A DNA stretch of 64,000 nucleotides. Origin: Proteinivorax hydrogeniformans. Its GTDB lineage: Bacteria; Bacillota; Proteinivoracia; Proteinivoracales; Proteinivoracaceae. This document shows, piece after piece, positions 8,007 through 16,012 of this stretch (its first letter is position 1; every line of letters starts with the position of its first letter). The stretch is taken from the NCBI RefSeq assembly GCF_040515995.1, contig NZ_CP159485.1:2108001-2172000 (forward strand), read 5' to 3'. The notes under the pieces are model-generated. The model worked only from the letters and a program-made list of their open reading frames with translations, was not told where the DNA came from and searched no databases. The position numbers and the translations under genes were made by a program.

Positions 8007-9668
8007 TTACTCAGCACTGTGTTCTTCCATATACCATTGTTCTGGGTAGTAAAGAGCGGTGTCTCCTACTTCATACCCTTCTAGGTCTGCAGGTATTGCA
8101 ATGGTTTGCTTAGATGCAAATAGGAATGTGTACGGTAAGTCTTCGGACATTACTCTCTGAAGCTCAGCATATGGGACTCTTCTTTCATCCTCATCCACTA
8201 AGCCTCGTCCTTCTTCAATTAGCTCGTCCACTCGATCGTTAGCATATCCTACGTCATTAAATCCGACATCTATCATGTCGCTGTGGAATATGTTGTAGGG
8301 ATCAGGATCCGCACCTAGATTCCACCCTAAGATAACAGCATGGAAGTTACCTACATCAACGTGGTTAGCTAAGAAAGTTTGCCATTCTACAAGCTCTGGC
8401 TCAACTTTGATTCCAACTTCTCTTAGTTGCTCTTGAGCTATTACTTGCATGTCCATTCTTATGCTGTTTTCAGGGTGAGTAATTAGAGTAAACTCAAATT
8501 TTTGATTGTTTATATCACCATCTAAATGTCTGTAATCAGAACCTTCTACCTCTAGCCAACCTGCCTCATCTAAGAGCTCGCCGGCACGTTCTTGATTATA
8601 CTCAATTTTATTAATATCCTCTTCAGAGTATGCCCAAGAGGATCTAGGGAAGTGACTGTGCATAAGGTACCCTTGTCCATCTAAGATTTCGTCGATAACT
8701 TGCTGACGGTTAATAGCATGGGTTATCGCCTGACGCACTTTAACATCTGTAAATGGGTTTAGGTCATCGCCAAAAGCGTCTTCTCTATGGTTGTACCATA
8801 AAGCTGTATACCCTAACTGGTCCACCTCTTCAAATTTAAGAGTGCCATCTCCTTCCGGACCTTTTTCTGAAACAATATGTTCTCTATCGCTAGGCTGCAC
8901 CCCGGCATAATCAATTTCACCTTGCTCTAGCGCTCTCATTTGCGCTTCAGTGTCTTGAACATCTATAAAATAAAGTTCTTCTATAAATGGCATTTCATCA
9001 TCTAGCCAATAGTTGTCATTTCTAGTAAGTCTTACATACTCGCCATCAACCCATTCTCCCCATTTATATGGTCCTGCTCCGATAACATCAGCGTTGCGTC
9101 CTCTATTAGCAGGGTGCCCATCTAACTCCGAGATATCTTCTTCAACTTGTTCTTCGAAGATATGCTTCGGTATAATATTCCACGATAAATGGTTCATAAT
9201 AGGACCAAATGGTTCAATTAAAGTAAACTTAATCTGGTAATCATCAATTACTTCGATATCTTCGATATGCTGGAAGTTTCCTCCTCTGATACCTGGGTAA
9301 TCTGGGTTCATCATGGTAGCGATGGTAAATTCAACATCATGCGCTGTCAATTCTACTCCATCATGAAACTCTACTCCCTCATTAAGCCAAAAGGTGATTT
9401 CTGTATCATCCTCACTTACATCCCACTCTTTAGCTATATGAGGAACTAACTCAAAATCAACATTCCTGCGCATCATACCATCAAATAAAAATGGAATGAT
9501 ATCTCCGGAAGCGGACTCAGAATAGAGGATTGGATTGAAATTATCAGGATCCCCTATAAGAGCTCTTGTTATTCTCCCACCTGTATCTGGCCCAGGTGGT
9601 GTACATCCTACAGCAAAGCCTACAATCAAAACCAAGCTTAACACCAACACCAAACTTTTCTTTAACAA
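8007..9668 (-). CDS. Oligopeptide-binding lipoprotein, paralogue 1
   Basis: Family 5 extracellular solute-binding protein (SBP_bac_5), expected to hold peptides outside the cell and deliver them to OppBC. A lipoprotein signal with Cys22 (GFAVGC) anchors it to the membrane. The start is TTG 9668 behind AGGGAGGT, giving 553 residues in register with the four paralogues; a longer reading from 9713 lacks a ribosome binding site. It is the most divergent of the five in the central region and lacks the EPGKWQEF-type insertion. The mature protein is rich in Asp and Glu. Confidence 0.93.
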   Translation of the reverse strand: MLKKSLVLVLSLVLIVGFAVGCTPPGPDTGGRITRALIGDPDNFNPILYSESASGDIIPFLFDGMMRRNVDFELVPHIAKEWDVSEDDTEITFWLNEGVEFHDGVELTAHDVEFTIATMMNPDYPGIRGGNFQHIEDIEVIDDYQIKFTLIEPFGPIMNHLSWNIIPKHIFEEQVEEDISELDGHPANRGRNADVIGAGPYKWGEWVDGEYVRLTRNDNYWLDDEMPFIEELYFIDVQDTEAQMRALEQGEIDYAGVQPSDREHIVSEKGPEGDGTLKFEEVDQLGYTALWYNHREDAFGDDLNPFTDVKVRQAITHAINRQQVIDEILDGQGYLMHSHFPRSSWAYSEEDINKIEYNQERAGELLDEAGWLEVEGSDYRHLDGDINNQKFEFTLITHPENSIRMDMQVIAQEQLREVGIKVEPELVEWQTFLANHVDVGNFHAVILGWNLGADPDPYNIFHSDMIDVGFNDVGYANDRVDELIEEGRGLVDEDERRVPYAELQRVMSEDLPYTFLFASKQTIAIPADLEGYEVGDTALYYPEQWYMEEHSAE

Positions 9669-10011
9669 AAGATCTACCTCCCTATATTTTATTCGAGCAA
9701 TATTTGTTAACAAATATCACCCTATTGCAACAAAGTAACTGTAATATTACTTTGTTAATACTGTTATTCTATATTTTTTTCTGAAACTCCTGCATAATTT
9801 TTAATTTTTTTGAAAAATATCTTAACTTCCTAATATAAGTGTCTTTGTAACAAGTATGATACCGGTTATTTTGTTGTCTGTCAATTGTTTTTTTTAAAAT
9901 AATGAAATAGTACCGTAACTTTTTTACGTCAATATCTTTGTTATTTTTTGTTACGCAATTGTTTATATAACGATGTTACCTGTATGATTTTCATTTTTTA
10001 AAGTGTTCAAA
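9669..10011. other. Control region of oppA paralogue 1
   Basis: On the minus strand it holds GCAGGAGTTTC (9783-9793), a possible -10 TATTAA (9755-9760), a perfect inverted repeat AACAAAGTAA/TTACTTTGTT (9729-9756) and, 30 bases from the start codon, an 18-bp perfect palindrome centred on GTTAAC (9700-9717). I see no gene here. Confidence 0.55.
9700..9756 (-). promoter_or_regulatory. Operator-like palindromes in the oppA1 leader
   Basis: Two perfect palindromes, 9700-9717 and 9729-9756 (10-bp arms, 8-bp centre with GTAATATTAC), lie between the presumed promoter and the ribosome binding site. They could bind a dimeric repressor or fold in the RNA. Confidence 0.5.
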
Positions 10012-10056
10012 CAAATAAACAAGGGATTGGCTTAAAGCCAATCCCTTGTTTATTTG
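10012..10056 (-). terminator. Terminator of oppA paralogue 2
   Basis: A 21-bp stem (AAATAAACAAGGGATTGGCT and complement) with a 3-base loop, just after the stop codon. Confidence 0.9.
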
Positions 10057-10061
10057 TTTGT

Positions 10062-11726
10062 TTATTCAGAAGCTATTTCTTCAAAATACCATTGCTCTGG
10101 ATAGTAAAGAGCTATATCCCCAACCTCATAACCTTCTAGATTTACTGGTACCGCAATTGTTTGCTTTGTAGCAAATAGGAAGGTGTACGGTAAGTCTTCA
10201 GACATAATTTGCTGAAGCTCGGCGTAATGAACTCTACGCTCTTCAGGATCTACCGTGTTACGCCCTAGCTCGATTAAGCGGTCAACGTCGTCGTTAGCGT
10301 AACCAATATCGTTAAAGCCTACATCTATCATACTACTGTGGAAAATGTTAAATGGATCTGGGTCTGCACCTAAGCTCCATCCTAGTATTACAGCATGGAA
10401 GTTACCTGTGTCAACGTGATTAGCTAGGAAAGTTTGCCATTCAACAAGCTCTGGCACAACCTTTACACCAACTTCTCTAAGCTGCTCTTGAGCTATAACC
10501 TGCATATCCATTCTTGTACTGTTCTCTGGGTGAGTAATCAGAGTAAACTCAAACTCTTGCCATTTTCCTGGCTCTATTTCTTTTGCTCTGTACTCAAAAT
10601 CATTATGTTCTACCCAACCTGCTTCTTCTAAAAGTTCAATAGCTCGATCAGGATTGTATTCAAGCTTTGTTACATGCTCTTCAGAATATGCCCATGAAGA
10701 TCTCGGGAAGTGACTGTGCATCAAATAACCTTGACCTTCTAATAACTCATCGATAATTTGCTGACGATTAAGCGCATGAGTTAGCGCTTGGCGAACTTCT
10801 ACTTGCGTAAACGGATTGAACTTATCGCCAAAAGCATCTTCTCTATGGTTATACCATAGCGCTGTATAACCTAACTGGTCAACTTCTTCAAACTTAAGGG
10901 TGTTGTCTCCATCTGGGCCTTTTTCGGCCATGATGTGCTCTCTTTGTGTTGCTTGAAGTCCGGAGTAATTTATTTCACCTTGCTCTAGCGCTCTCATTTG
11001 TGCGTCGGTATCTTGAACGTCGATAAATAGAATTTCAGATATAAACGGGAACTCGTCATCTAACCAGTAATTTTCATTTCTTTCTAATCTTACATATTCT
11101 CCGTCAACCCACTCGCCCCATACATAAGGACCTGTACCAATTACTGGATGCGTACGACCTCTGTTTGCAGGGTGCGCGTCTAGCTCGGATACATCTTCTT
11201 CTACTTGGTCGATGAAGATATGTCTAGGAATTATATTCCATGATAAGTGATTCATTATCGGGCCAAATGGCTCCGAAAGAGTAAACTTAATTTGGTAGTC
11301 ATCGATTACTTCGATATCTTCGATGTGTCCAAAGTTACCACCTCTGATACCTGGGTAATCTGGATTCATCATTGTAGAAATTGTAAATTCCACATCATGA
11401 GCGGTAAGCCCTTCGCCGTCATGAAACTCTACATCATCTCTAAGCCAAAAAGTAATCTCTGTGTCATCATCGCTAATTTCCCATTCTGTAGCAATATGAG
11501 GAATTAATTCAAATTCATGATCCCTTCTCATCATGCCGTCATACATGTAAGCTATGATATCGCCAGAAGCTGTTTCGGTATAAAGAATAGGGTTAAAATT
11601 ATCAGGCTCACCTATCATGGCTCTTACTATCTGACCTCCCACCTCTGGTCCTGGAGGGGCGCAACCTACAGCAAAACCTACAACCATCATTAAGCTTAGC
11701 ACCAAAATCATACTTTTCTTAAACAA
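10062..11726 (-). CDS. Oligopeptide-binding lipoprotein, paralogue 2
   Basis: Family 5 peptide-binding lipoprotein of 554 residues, lipobox ending at Cys22. The TTG at 11726 is the start: AAAGGAGGT lies 7 bases upstream and the product then aligns end to end with the other paralogues. It carries the variant GWSLGADPDPFNIFHSSM, shared only with paralogue 4 (the others have GWNLGADPDPYNIFHSDM), and is nearly identical to paralogue 4 over most of its length. It has its own promoter, operator-like repeat and terminator. Confidence 0.93.
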   Translation of the reverse strand: MFKKSMILVLSLMMVVGFAVGCAPPGPEVGGQIVRAMIGEPDNFNPILYTETASGDIIAYMYDGMMRRDHEFELIPHIATEWEISDDDTEITFWLRDDVEFHDGEGLTAHDVEFTISTMMNPDYPGIRGGNFGHIEDIEVIDDYQIKFTLSEPFGPIMNHLSWNIIPRHIFIDQVEEDVSELDAHPANRGRTHPVIGTGPYVWGEWVDGEYVRLERNENYWLDDEFPFISEILFIDVQDTDAQMRALEQGEINYSGLQATQREHIMAEKGPDGDNTLKFEEVDQLGYTALWYNHREDAFGDKFNPFTQVEVRQALTHALNRQQIIDELLEGQGYLMHSHFPRSSWAYSEEHVTKLEYNPDRAIELLEEAGWVEHNDFEYRAKEIEPGKWQEFEFTLITHPENSTRMDMQVIAQEQLREVGVKVVPELVEWQTFLANHVDTGNFHAVILGWSLGADPDPFNIFHSSMIDVGFNDIGYANDDVDRLIELGRNTVDPEERRVHYAELQQIMSEDLPYTFLFATKQTIAVPVNLEGYEVGDIALYYPEQWYFEEIASE

Positions 11727-11747
11727 TTCATCTACCTCCTTTAATTT

Positions 11748-11772
11748 AGTAACATCAAAACTAAATGTTACT
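11748..11772 (-). promoter_or_regulatory. Operator-like inverted repeat, oppA paralogue 2
   Basis: AGTAACAT...ATGTTACT, 8-bp arms with a 9-bp centre, directly downstream of the -10 box and therefore over the start of transcription. Confidence 0.55.
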
Positions 11773-11775
11773 TTT

Positions 11776-11804
11776 ATATTACATGTATTCTCCACCTTTT
11801 GTAA
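11776..11804 (-). promoter_or_regulatory. Promoter of oppA paralogue 2
   Basis: TTACAA (11799-11804), a 17-bp spacer and TAATAT (11776-11781) on the minus strand. The same spacing and boxes recur before paralogues 3 and 4. Confidence 0.6.
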
Positions 11805-12024
11805 TATTCCTGCAAAAAACTTATAAATTTTTAATTTATTTTTATATTTTTAGCCAAAACCCCACTGTTGTGGCGTTTTTATGTGAAATGTTTTTGTAAA
11901 CAGCCGTTTTAATGTTACATTAATGTTTCTCATTGCTGCGTTTGCTTGAAGACAGAGGTTGTATCTAAGCGATGTTAAATGTCTCAAAAGGGTAAAAAAA
12001 TAGAATACACGTCCTTTAAACACA

Positions 12025-12069
12025 TAAAAAAGAGGTTTTAACTACAAATGTAGTCAAGACCTCTTTTTT
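12025..12069 (-). terminator. Terminator of oppA paralogue 3
   Basis: Stem AAAAAAGAGGT plus ACTAC paired across small mismatches with its complement, and a U-rich end, right before the stop-proximal sequence. Confidence 0.88.
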
Positions 12070-12076
12070 ATTGTTA

Positions 12077-13741
12077 TTATTCAGAAGCTATTTCTTCAAA
12101 GAACCACTGCTCTGGATAATAAAGAGCTGTATCTCCAACCTCGTATCCATCTAAGTTAGACGGAACTGCTATAGTTTGCTTTGTAGCAAATAAGAAGGTG
12201 TACGGCAAGTCTTCCGACATAATTTGCTGAAGTTCGGCGTAATGAACTCTACGCTCTTCAGGATCTACAGCGCTACGACCTAGCTCGATTAAACGGTCAA
12301 CGTCGTCGTTAGCGTAACCAATGTCGTTAAAGCCTACATCTATCATATCGCTATGGAAGATGTTATACGGATCTGGATCTGCACCTAAGTTCCATCCTAA
12401 TATTACAGCGTGGAAGTTACCTGTGTCAACGTGGTTAGCTAGGAAAGTTTGCCATTCAACAAGCTCTGGCACAACCTTTACGCCAACTTCTCTAAGCTGC
12501 TCTTGAGCTATAACCTGCATATCCATTCTTGTACTGTTCTCTGGGTGAGTAATTAGAGTAAACTCAAACTCTTGCCATTTTCCTGGCTCTATTTCTTTTG
12601 CTCTGTACTCAAAATCATCATGTTCTACCCAACCTGCTTCTTCTAAAAGTTCAATAGCTCGATCAGGATTGTATTCAAGCTTTGTTACATGCTCTTCAGA
12701 ATATGCCCATGAAGATCTCGGGAAGTGACTGTGCATCAAATAACCTTGACCTTCTAATAACTCGTCGATAATTTGCTGACGGTTAAGTGCATGAGTTAAC
12801 GCTTGGCGAACTTCAACTTGCGTAAAAGGATTAAACTTATCGTCAAAAGCATCTTCTCTATGGTTATACCATAATGACGTATAACCTAACTGGTCAACTT
12901 CTTCAAACTTAAGAGTATCGTCTCCATCCGGACCTTTTTCGGCCATGATGTGCTCTCTTTGTGTTGCTTGAAGGCCAGAGTAGTTTATTTCACCTTGCTC
13001 TAGCGCTCTCATTTGAGCATCGGTATCTTGAACATCGATAAATAAAACTTCAGATATATATGGGAACTCGTCATCTAACCAGTAATTTTCATTTCTTTCT
13101 AATCTTACATACTCTCCATCAACCCACTCGCCCCAAACATAAGGACCTGTACCAATTACTGGCTCTGTACGTCCTCTGTTTGCTGGGTGCGCGTCTAGCT
13201 CGGATACATCTTCTTCAACTTGGTCGATGAAGATATGTCTAGGAATTATATTCCAAGATAAGTGGTTCATAATCGGGCCAAATGGCTCCGAAAGGGTAAA
13301 CTTAATTTGATAGTCATCGATTATTTGGATATCTTCGATGTGTCCAAAGTTACCACCTCTGATACCTGGGTAATCTGGGTTCATCATTGTAGAAATTGTA
13401 AATTCCACATCATGAGCGGTAAGCCCTTCGCCATCATGAAACTCTACATCATCTCTAAGCCAAAAAGTAATCTCTGTGTCATCATCGCTAATTTCCCATT
13501 CTGTAGCTACATGTGGAACTAGCTCAAATTCATGGTCTCTTCTCATCATGCCATCATACATGTATGGTATGATATCGCCAGATGCAGACTCCGTATAAAG
13601 GATAGGGTTAAAATTGTCAGGCTCGCCTATCATAGCCCTAGTTATCTGCCCTCCTACATCAGGTCCTGGAGGGGCACAACCAACAGCAAAGCCCACTACC
13701 ATCATCAAACTTAGCACCAAAATCATACTTTTCTTTAACAT
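12077..13741 (-). CDS. Oligopeptide-binding lipoprotein, paralogue 3
   Basis: Family 5 peptide-binding lipoprotein, 554 residues, Cys22 lipobox. The ATG at 13741 follows GGGAGGT; it is the only paralogue of the five with an ATG start. It closely resembles paralogues 2 and 4 in the N-terminal two thirds but has the NLGADPDPYNIFHSDM version of the C-terminal lobe, as paralogues 1 and 5 do, so the family looks mosaic. Promoter, inverted repeat and terminator are its own. Confidence 0.93.
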   Translation of the reverse strand: MLKKSMILVLSLMMVVGFAVGCAPPGPDVGGQITRAMIGEPDNFNPILYTESASGDIIPYMYDGMMRRDHEFELVPHVATEWEISDDDTEITFWLRDDVEFHDGEGLTAHDVEFTISTMMNPDYPGIRGGNFGHIEDIQIIDDYQIKFTLSEPFGPIMNHLSWNIIPRHIFIDQVEEDVSELDAHPANRGRTEPVIGTGPYVWGEWVDGEYVRLERNENYWLDDEFPYISEVLFIDVQDTDAQMRALEQGEINYSGLQATQREHIMAEKGPDGDDTLKFEEVDQLGYTSLWYNHREDAFDDKFNPFTQVEVRQALTHALNRQQIIDELLEGQGYLMHSHFPRSSWAYSEEHVTKLEYNPDRAIELLEEAGWVEHDDFEYRAKEIEPGKWQEFEFTLITHPENSTRMDMQVIAQEQLREVGVKVVPELVEWQTFLANHVDTGNFHAVILGWNLGADPDPYNIFHSDMIDVGFNDIGYANDDVDRLIELGRSAVDPEERRVHYAELQQIMSEDLPYTFLFATKQTIAVPSNLDGYEVGDTALYYPEQWFFEEIASE

Positions 13742-13770
13742 ACAACTACCTCCCTATAAATTTGATTTTT

Positions 13771-13793
13771 GTAATGTATTTCAATTACATTAC
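13771..13793 (-). promoter_or_regulatory. Operator-like inverted repeat, oppA paralogue 3
   Basis: GTAATGTA...TACATTAC, 8-bp perfect arms around 7 bases, at the same position relative to the promoter as in paralogues 2 and 4. Confidence 0.55.
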
Positions 13794-13796
13794 CTT

Positions 13797-13825
13797 TCAT
13801 TACACTTATTCGCCATCAATTGTAA
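13797..13825 (-). promoter_or_regulatory. Promoter of oppA paralogue 3
   Basis: TTACAA (13820-13825), a 17-bp spacer and TAATGA (13797-13802) on the minus strand. Confidence 0.55.
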
Positions 13826-14002
13826 TACTCCTGCAAAATTTATATATTTTTTTGTAATATTTTTTAAAAGTCCGTTTAAATACTGTTGTAGAGGGTTTAC
13901 AAAGTTTATATGCGCTATTAATCGAGCTTTTGTTGCATGAAATTAGCGTTTACATTTCATTGTTTTGTAACTTTATCAGTTTTTTATGTAATATTCATGT
14001 TT

Positions 14003-14049
14003 AATAATAAAGAAGAGGTTGCTTTTTTAGCAACCTCTTCTTTATTATT
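14003..14049 (-). terminator. Terminator of oppA paralogue 4
   Basis: A 20-bp perfect stem (AATAAAGAAGAGGTTGCT and complement); it reaches into the stop codon of the gene. Confidence 0.9.
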
Positions 14050-15712
14050 ACTCAGAAGCTATTTCTTCAAAGTACCACTGCTCTGGATAGTAAAGAGCTA
14101 TATCTCCAACCTCATAACCTTCTAGATTTACTGGTACCGCAATTGTTTGCTTTGTAGCAAATAAGAAGGTGTACGGTAAGTCTTCAGACATAATTTGCTG
14201 AAGCTCGGCGTAATGAACTCTACGCTCTTCAGGATCTACCGTGTTACGCCCTAGCTCGATTAAGCGGTCAACGTCGTCGTTAGCGTAACCAATATCGTTA
14301 AAGCCTACATCTATCATACTACTGTGGAAAATGTTAAATGGATCTGGGTCTGCACCTAAGCTCCATCCTAGTATTACAGCATGGAAGTTACCTGTGTCAA
14401 CGTGATTAGCTAGGAAAGTTTGCCATTCAACAAGCTCTGGCACAACCTTTACACCAACTTCTCTAAGCTGCTCTTGAGCTATAACCTGCATATCCATTCT
14501 TGTACTGTTCTCTGGGTGAGTAATCAGAGTAAACTCAAACTCTTGCCATTTTCCTGGCTCTATTTCTTTTGCTCTGTACTCAAAATCATCATGTTCTACC
14601 CAACCTGCTTCTTCTAAAAGTTCAATAGCTCGATCAGGATTGTATTCAAGCTTTGTTACATGCTCTTCAGAATATGCCCATGAAGATCTCGGGAAGTGAC
14701 TGTGCATCAGGTAACCTTGACCTTCTAATAACTCATCGATAATTTGCTGACGATTAAGCGCATGAGTTAGCGCTTGGCGAACTTCTACTTGCGTAAACGG
14801 ATTGAACTTATCGCCAAAAGCATCTTCTCTATGGTTATACCATAGCGCTGTATAACCTAACTGGTCAACTTCTTCAAACTTAAGGGTGTTGTCTCCATCT
14901 GGGCCTTTTTCAGCCATGATGTGCTCTCTTTGTGTTGCTTGAAGACCAGAGTAGTTTATTTCACCTTGCTCTAGCGCTCTCATTTGAGCATCTGTATCTT
15001 GAACGTCTATAAATAAAATTTCAGAGATATATGGGAACTCATCATCTAACCAATAGTTCTCATTTCTTTCTAGTCTTACATATTCACCGTCAACCCACTC
15101 GCCCCAAACATAAGGACCTGTACCAATTACTGGGTGAGTACGACCTCTATTTGCAGGGTGCGCATCTAGCTCTGATACATCTTCTTCAACTTGATCGATG
15201 AAGATATGTCTAGGAATTATATTCCAGGATAAGTGGTTCATAATCGGACCAAATGGCTCCGAAAGAGTAAACTTAATTTGATAGTCATCGATTACTTCGA
15301 TATCTTCGATGTGTCCAAAGTTACCACCTCTGATACCTGGATAATCTGGATTCATCATTGTAGAAATTGTAAATTCCACATCATGAGCGGTAAGCCCTTC
15401 ACCGTCATGAAACTCTACATCATCTCTAAGCCAAAAAGTAAGTTCCGTGTCATCATCGCTAATTTTCCATTCTGTAGCAATATGAGGAATTAACTCAAAT
15501 TCATGATCTCTTCTCATCATACCGTCATAAAGATAGGATATAATATCGCCTGAGGCTGTTTCGGTATAAAGGATAGGGTTAAAGTTATCAGGCTCGCCTA
15601 CCATGGCTCTTACAATTTGCCCACCCACTTCTGGTCCAGGTGGCGAACATCCGATAGCAAAAGCAACAACCATCATCAAACTAAGCACCAAAACTAATGA
15701 TTTTTTTAACAC
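14048..15712 (-). CDS. Oligopeptide-binding lipoprotein, paralogue 4
   Basis: Family 5 peptide-binding lipoprotein of 554 residues. GTG start at 15712 after GGAGGAGATGAA. Over most of its length it is nearly the same as paralogue 2 at both DNA and protein level, although paralogue 3 lies between them. That points to a recent copy or gene conversion. The signal peptide region is closer to paralogue 1 (MLKKSLVLVLSL). Lipobox Cys22 (FAIGC). Confidence 0.93.
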   Translation of the reverse strand: MLKKSLVLVLSLMMVVAFAIGCSPPGPEVGGQIVRAMVGEPDNFNPILYTETASGDIISYLYDGMMRRDHEFELIPHIATEWKISDDDTELTFWLRDDVEFHDGEGLTAHDVEFTISTMMNPDYPGIRGGNFGHIEDIEVIDDYQIKFTLSEPFGPIMNHLSWNIIPRHIFIDQVEEDVSELDAHPANRGRTHPVIGTGPYVWGEWVDGEYVRLERNENYWLDDEFPYISEILFIDVQDTDAQMRALEQGEINYSGLQATQREHIMAEKGPDGDNTLKFEEVDQLGYTALWYNHREDAFGDKFNPFTQVEVRQALTHALNRQQIIDELLEGQGYLMHSHFPRSSWAYSEEHVTKLEYNPDRAIELLEEAGWVEHDDFEYRAKEIEPGKWQEFEFTLITHPENSTRMDMQVIAQEQLREVGVKVVPELVEWQTFLANHVDTGNFHAVILGWSLGADPDPFNIFHSSMIDVGFNDIGYANDDVDRLIELGRNTVDPEERRVHYAELQQIMSEDLPYTFLFATKQTIAVPVNLEGYEVGDIALYYPEQWYFEEIASE

Positions 15713-15731
15713 TTCATCTCCTCCTTTTTTG

Positions 15732-15752
15732 GTAACGAGTTAATTACGTTAC
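15732..15752 (-). promoter_or_regulatory. Operator-like inverted repeat, oppA paralogue 4
   Basis: GTAACG...CGTTAC, 6-bp arms around 9 bases, directly downstream of the -10 box. Confidence 0.5.
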
Positions 15753-15756
15753 TTTA

Positions 15757-15785
15757 CTATTACATATATGCAGTAGATTCTGTAA
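15757..15785 (-). promoter_or_regulatory. Promoter of oppA paralogue 4
   Basis: TTACAG (15780-15785), a 17-bp spacer and TAATAG (15757-15762) on the minus strand. Confidence 0.55.
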
Positions 15786-15964
15786 GATTACTGTAACTTT
15801 AATTTTTTTACTAAAAAAACACTACTGACTTACTATATATAGGGAGGTTGTGTTTATTATTATTATTACTTTTATGTTACATGGGTGGTAAATAACATAA
15901 ACTAAAACTTCTATTTGTGCAGCACCTAGAACTAGTTAACCTTACAAGGTGTCATTTAAATCAT

Positions 15965-16005
15965 TAAAAAAAGAGGCTGCAACCCAAAGGTTGAAGCCTC
16001 TTTTT
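15965..16005 (-). terminator. Terminator of oppA paralogue 5
   Basis: Stem AAAAAGAGGCT...AGCCTCTTTTT with an inner AACC/GGTT pair and U-tract. Confidence 0.88.
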
Positions 16006-16012
16006 AAGTTTA

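Larger units (their letters stand above)
11727..12024. other. Control region of oppA paralogue 2
   Basis: About 300 bases with the promoter and inverted repeat described separately and the GCAGGAATATT element (11803-11813). The remainder toward the next terminator is A-T rich with no gene. Confidence 0.5.
13742..14002. other. Control region of oppA paralogue 3
   Basis: Roughly 260 bases with promoter, inverted repeat and GCAGGAGTATT element (13824-13834), then A-T rich sequence without a gene. Confidence 0.5.
15713..15964. other. Control region of oppA paralogue 4
   Basis: About 250 bases with a promoter and inverted repeat close to the gene; the GCAGGA element of paralogues 1-3 is absent. 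No gene seen. Confidence 0.5.

Noticed and set aside
10434-10631. Identical 65-codon plus-strand frames opposite oppA paralogues 2 and 4 (also 14420-14617)
   Set aside because: They only mirror the near-identical coding sequences on the other strand; no ribosome binding site and strongly biased composition. They were useful solely as a sign of DNA identity between the two genes.
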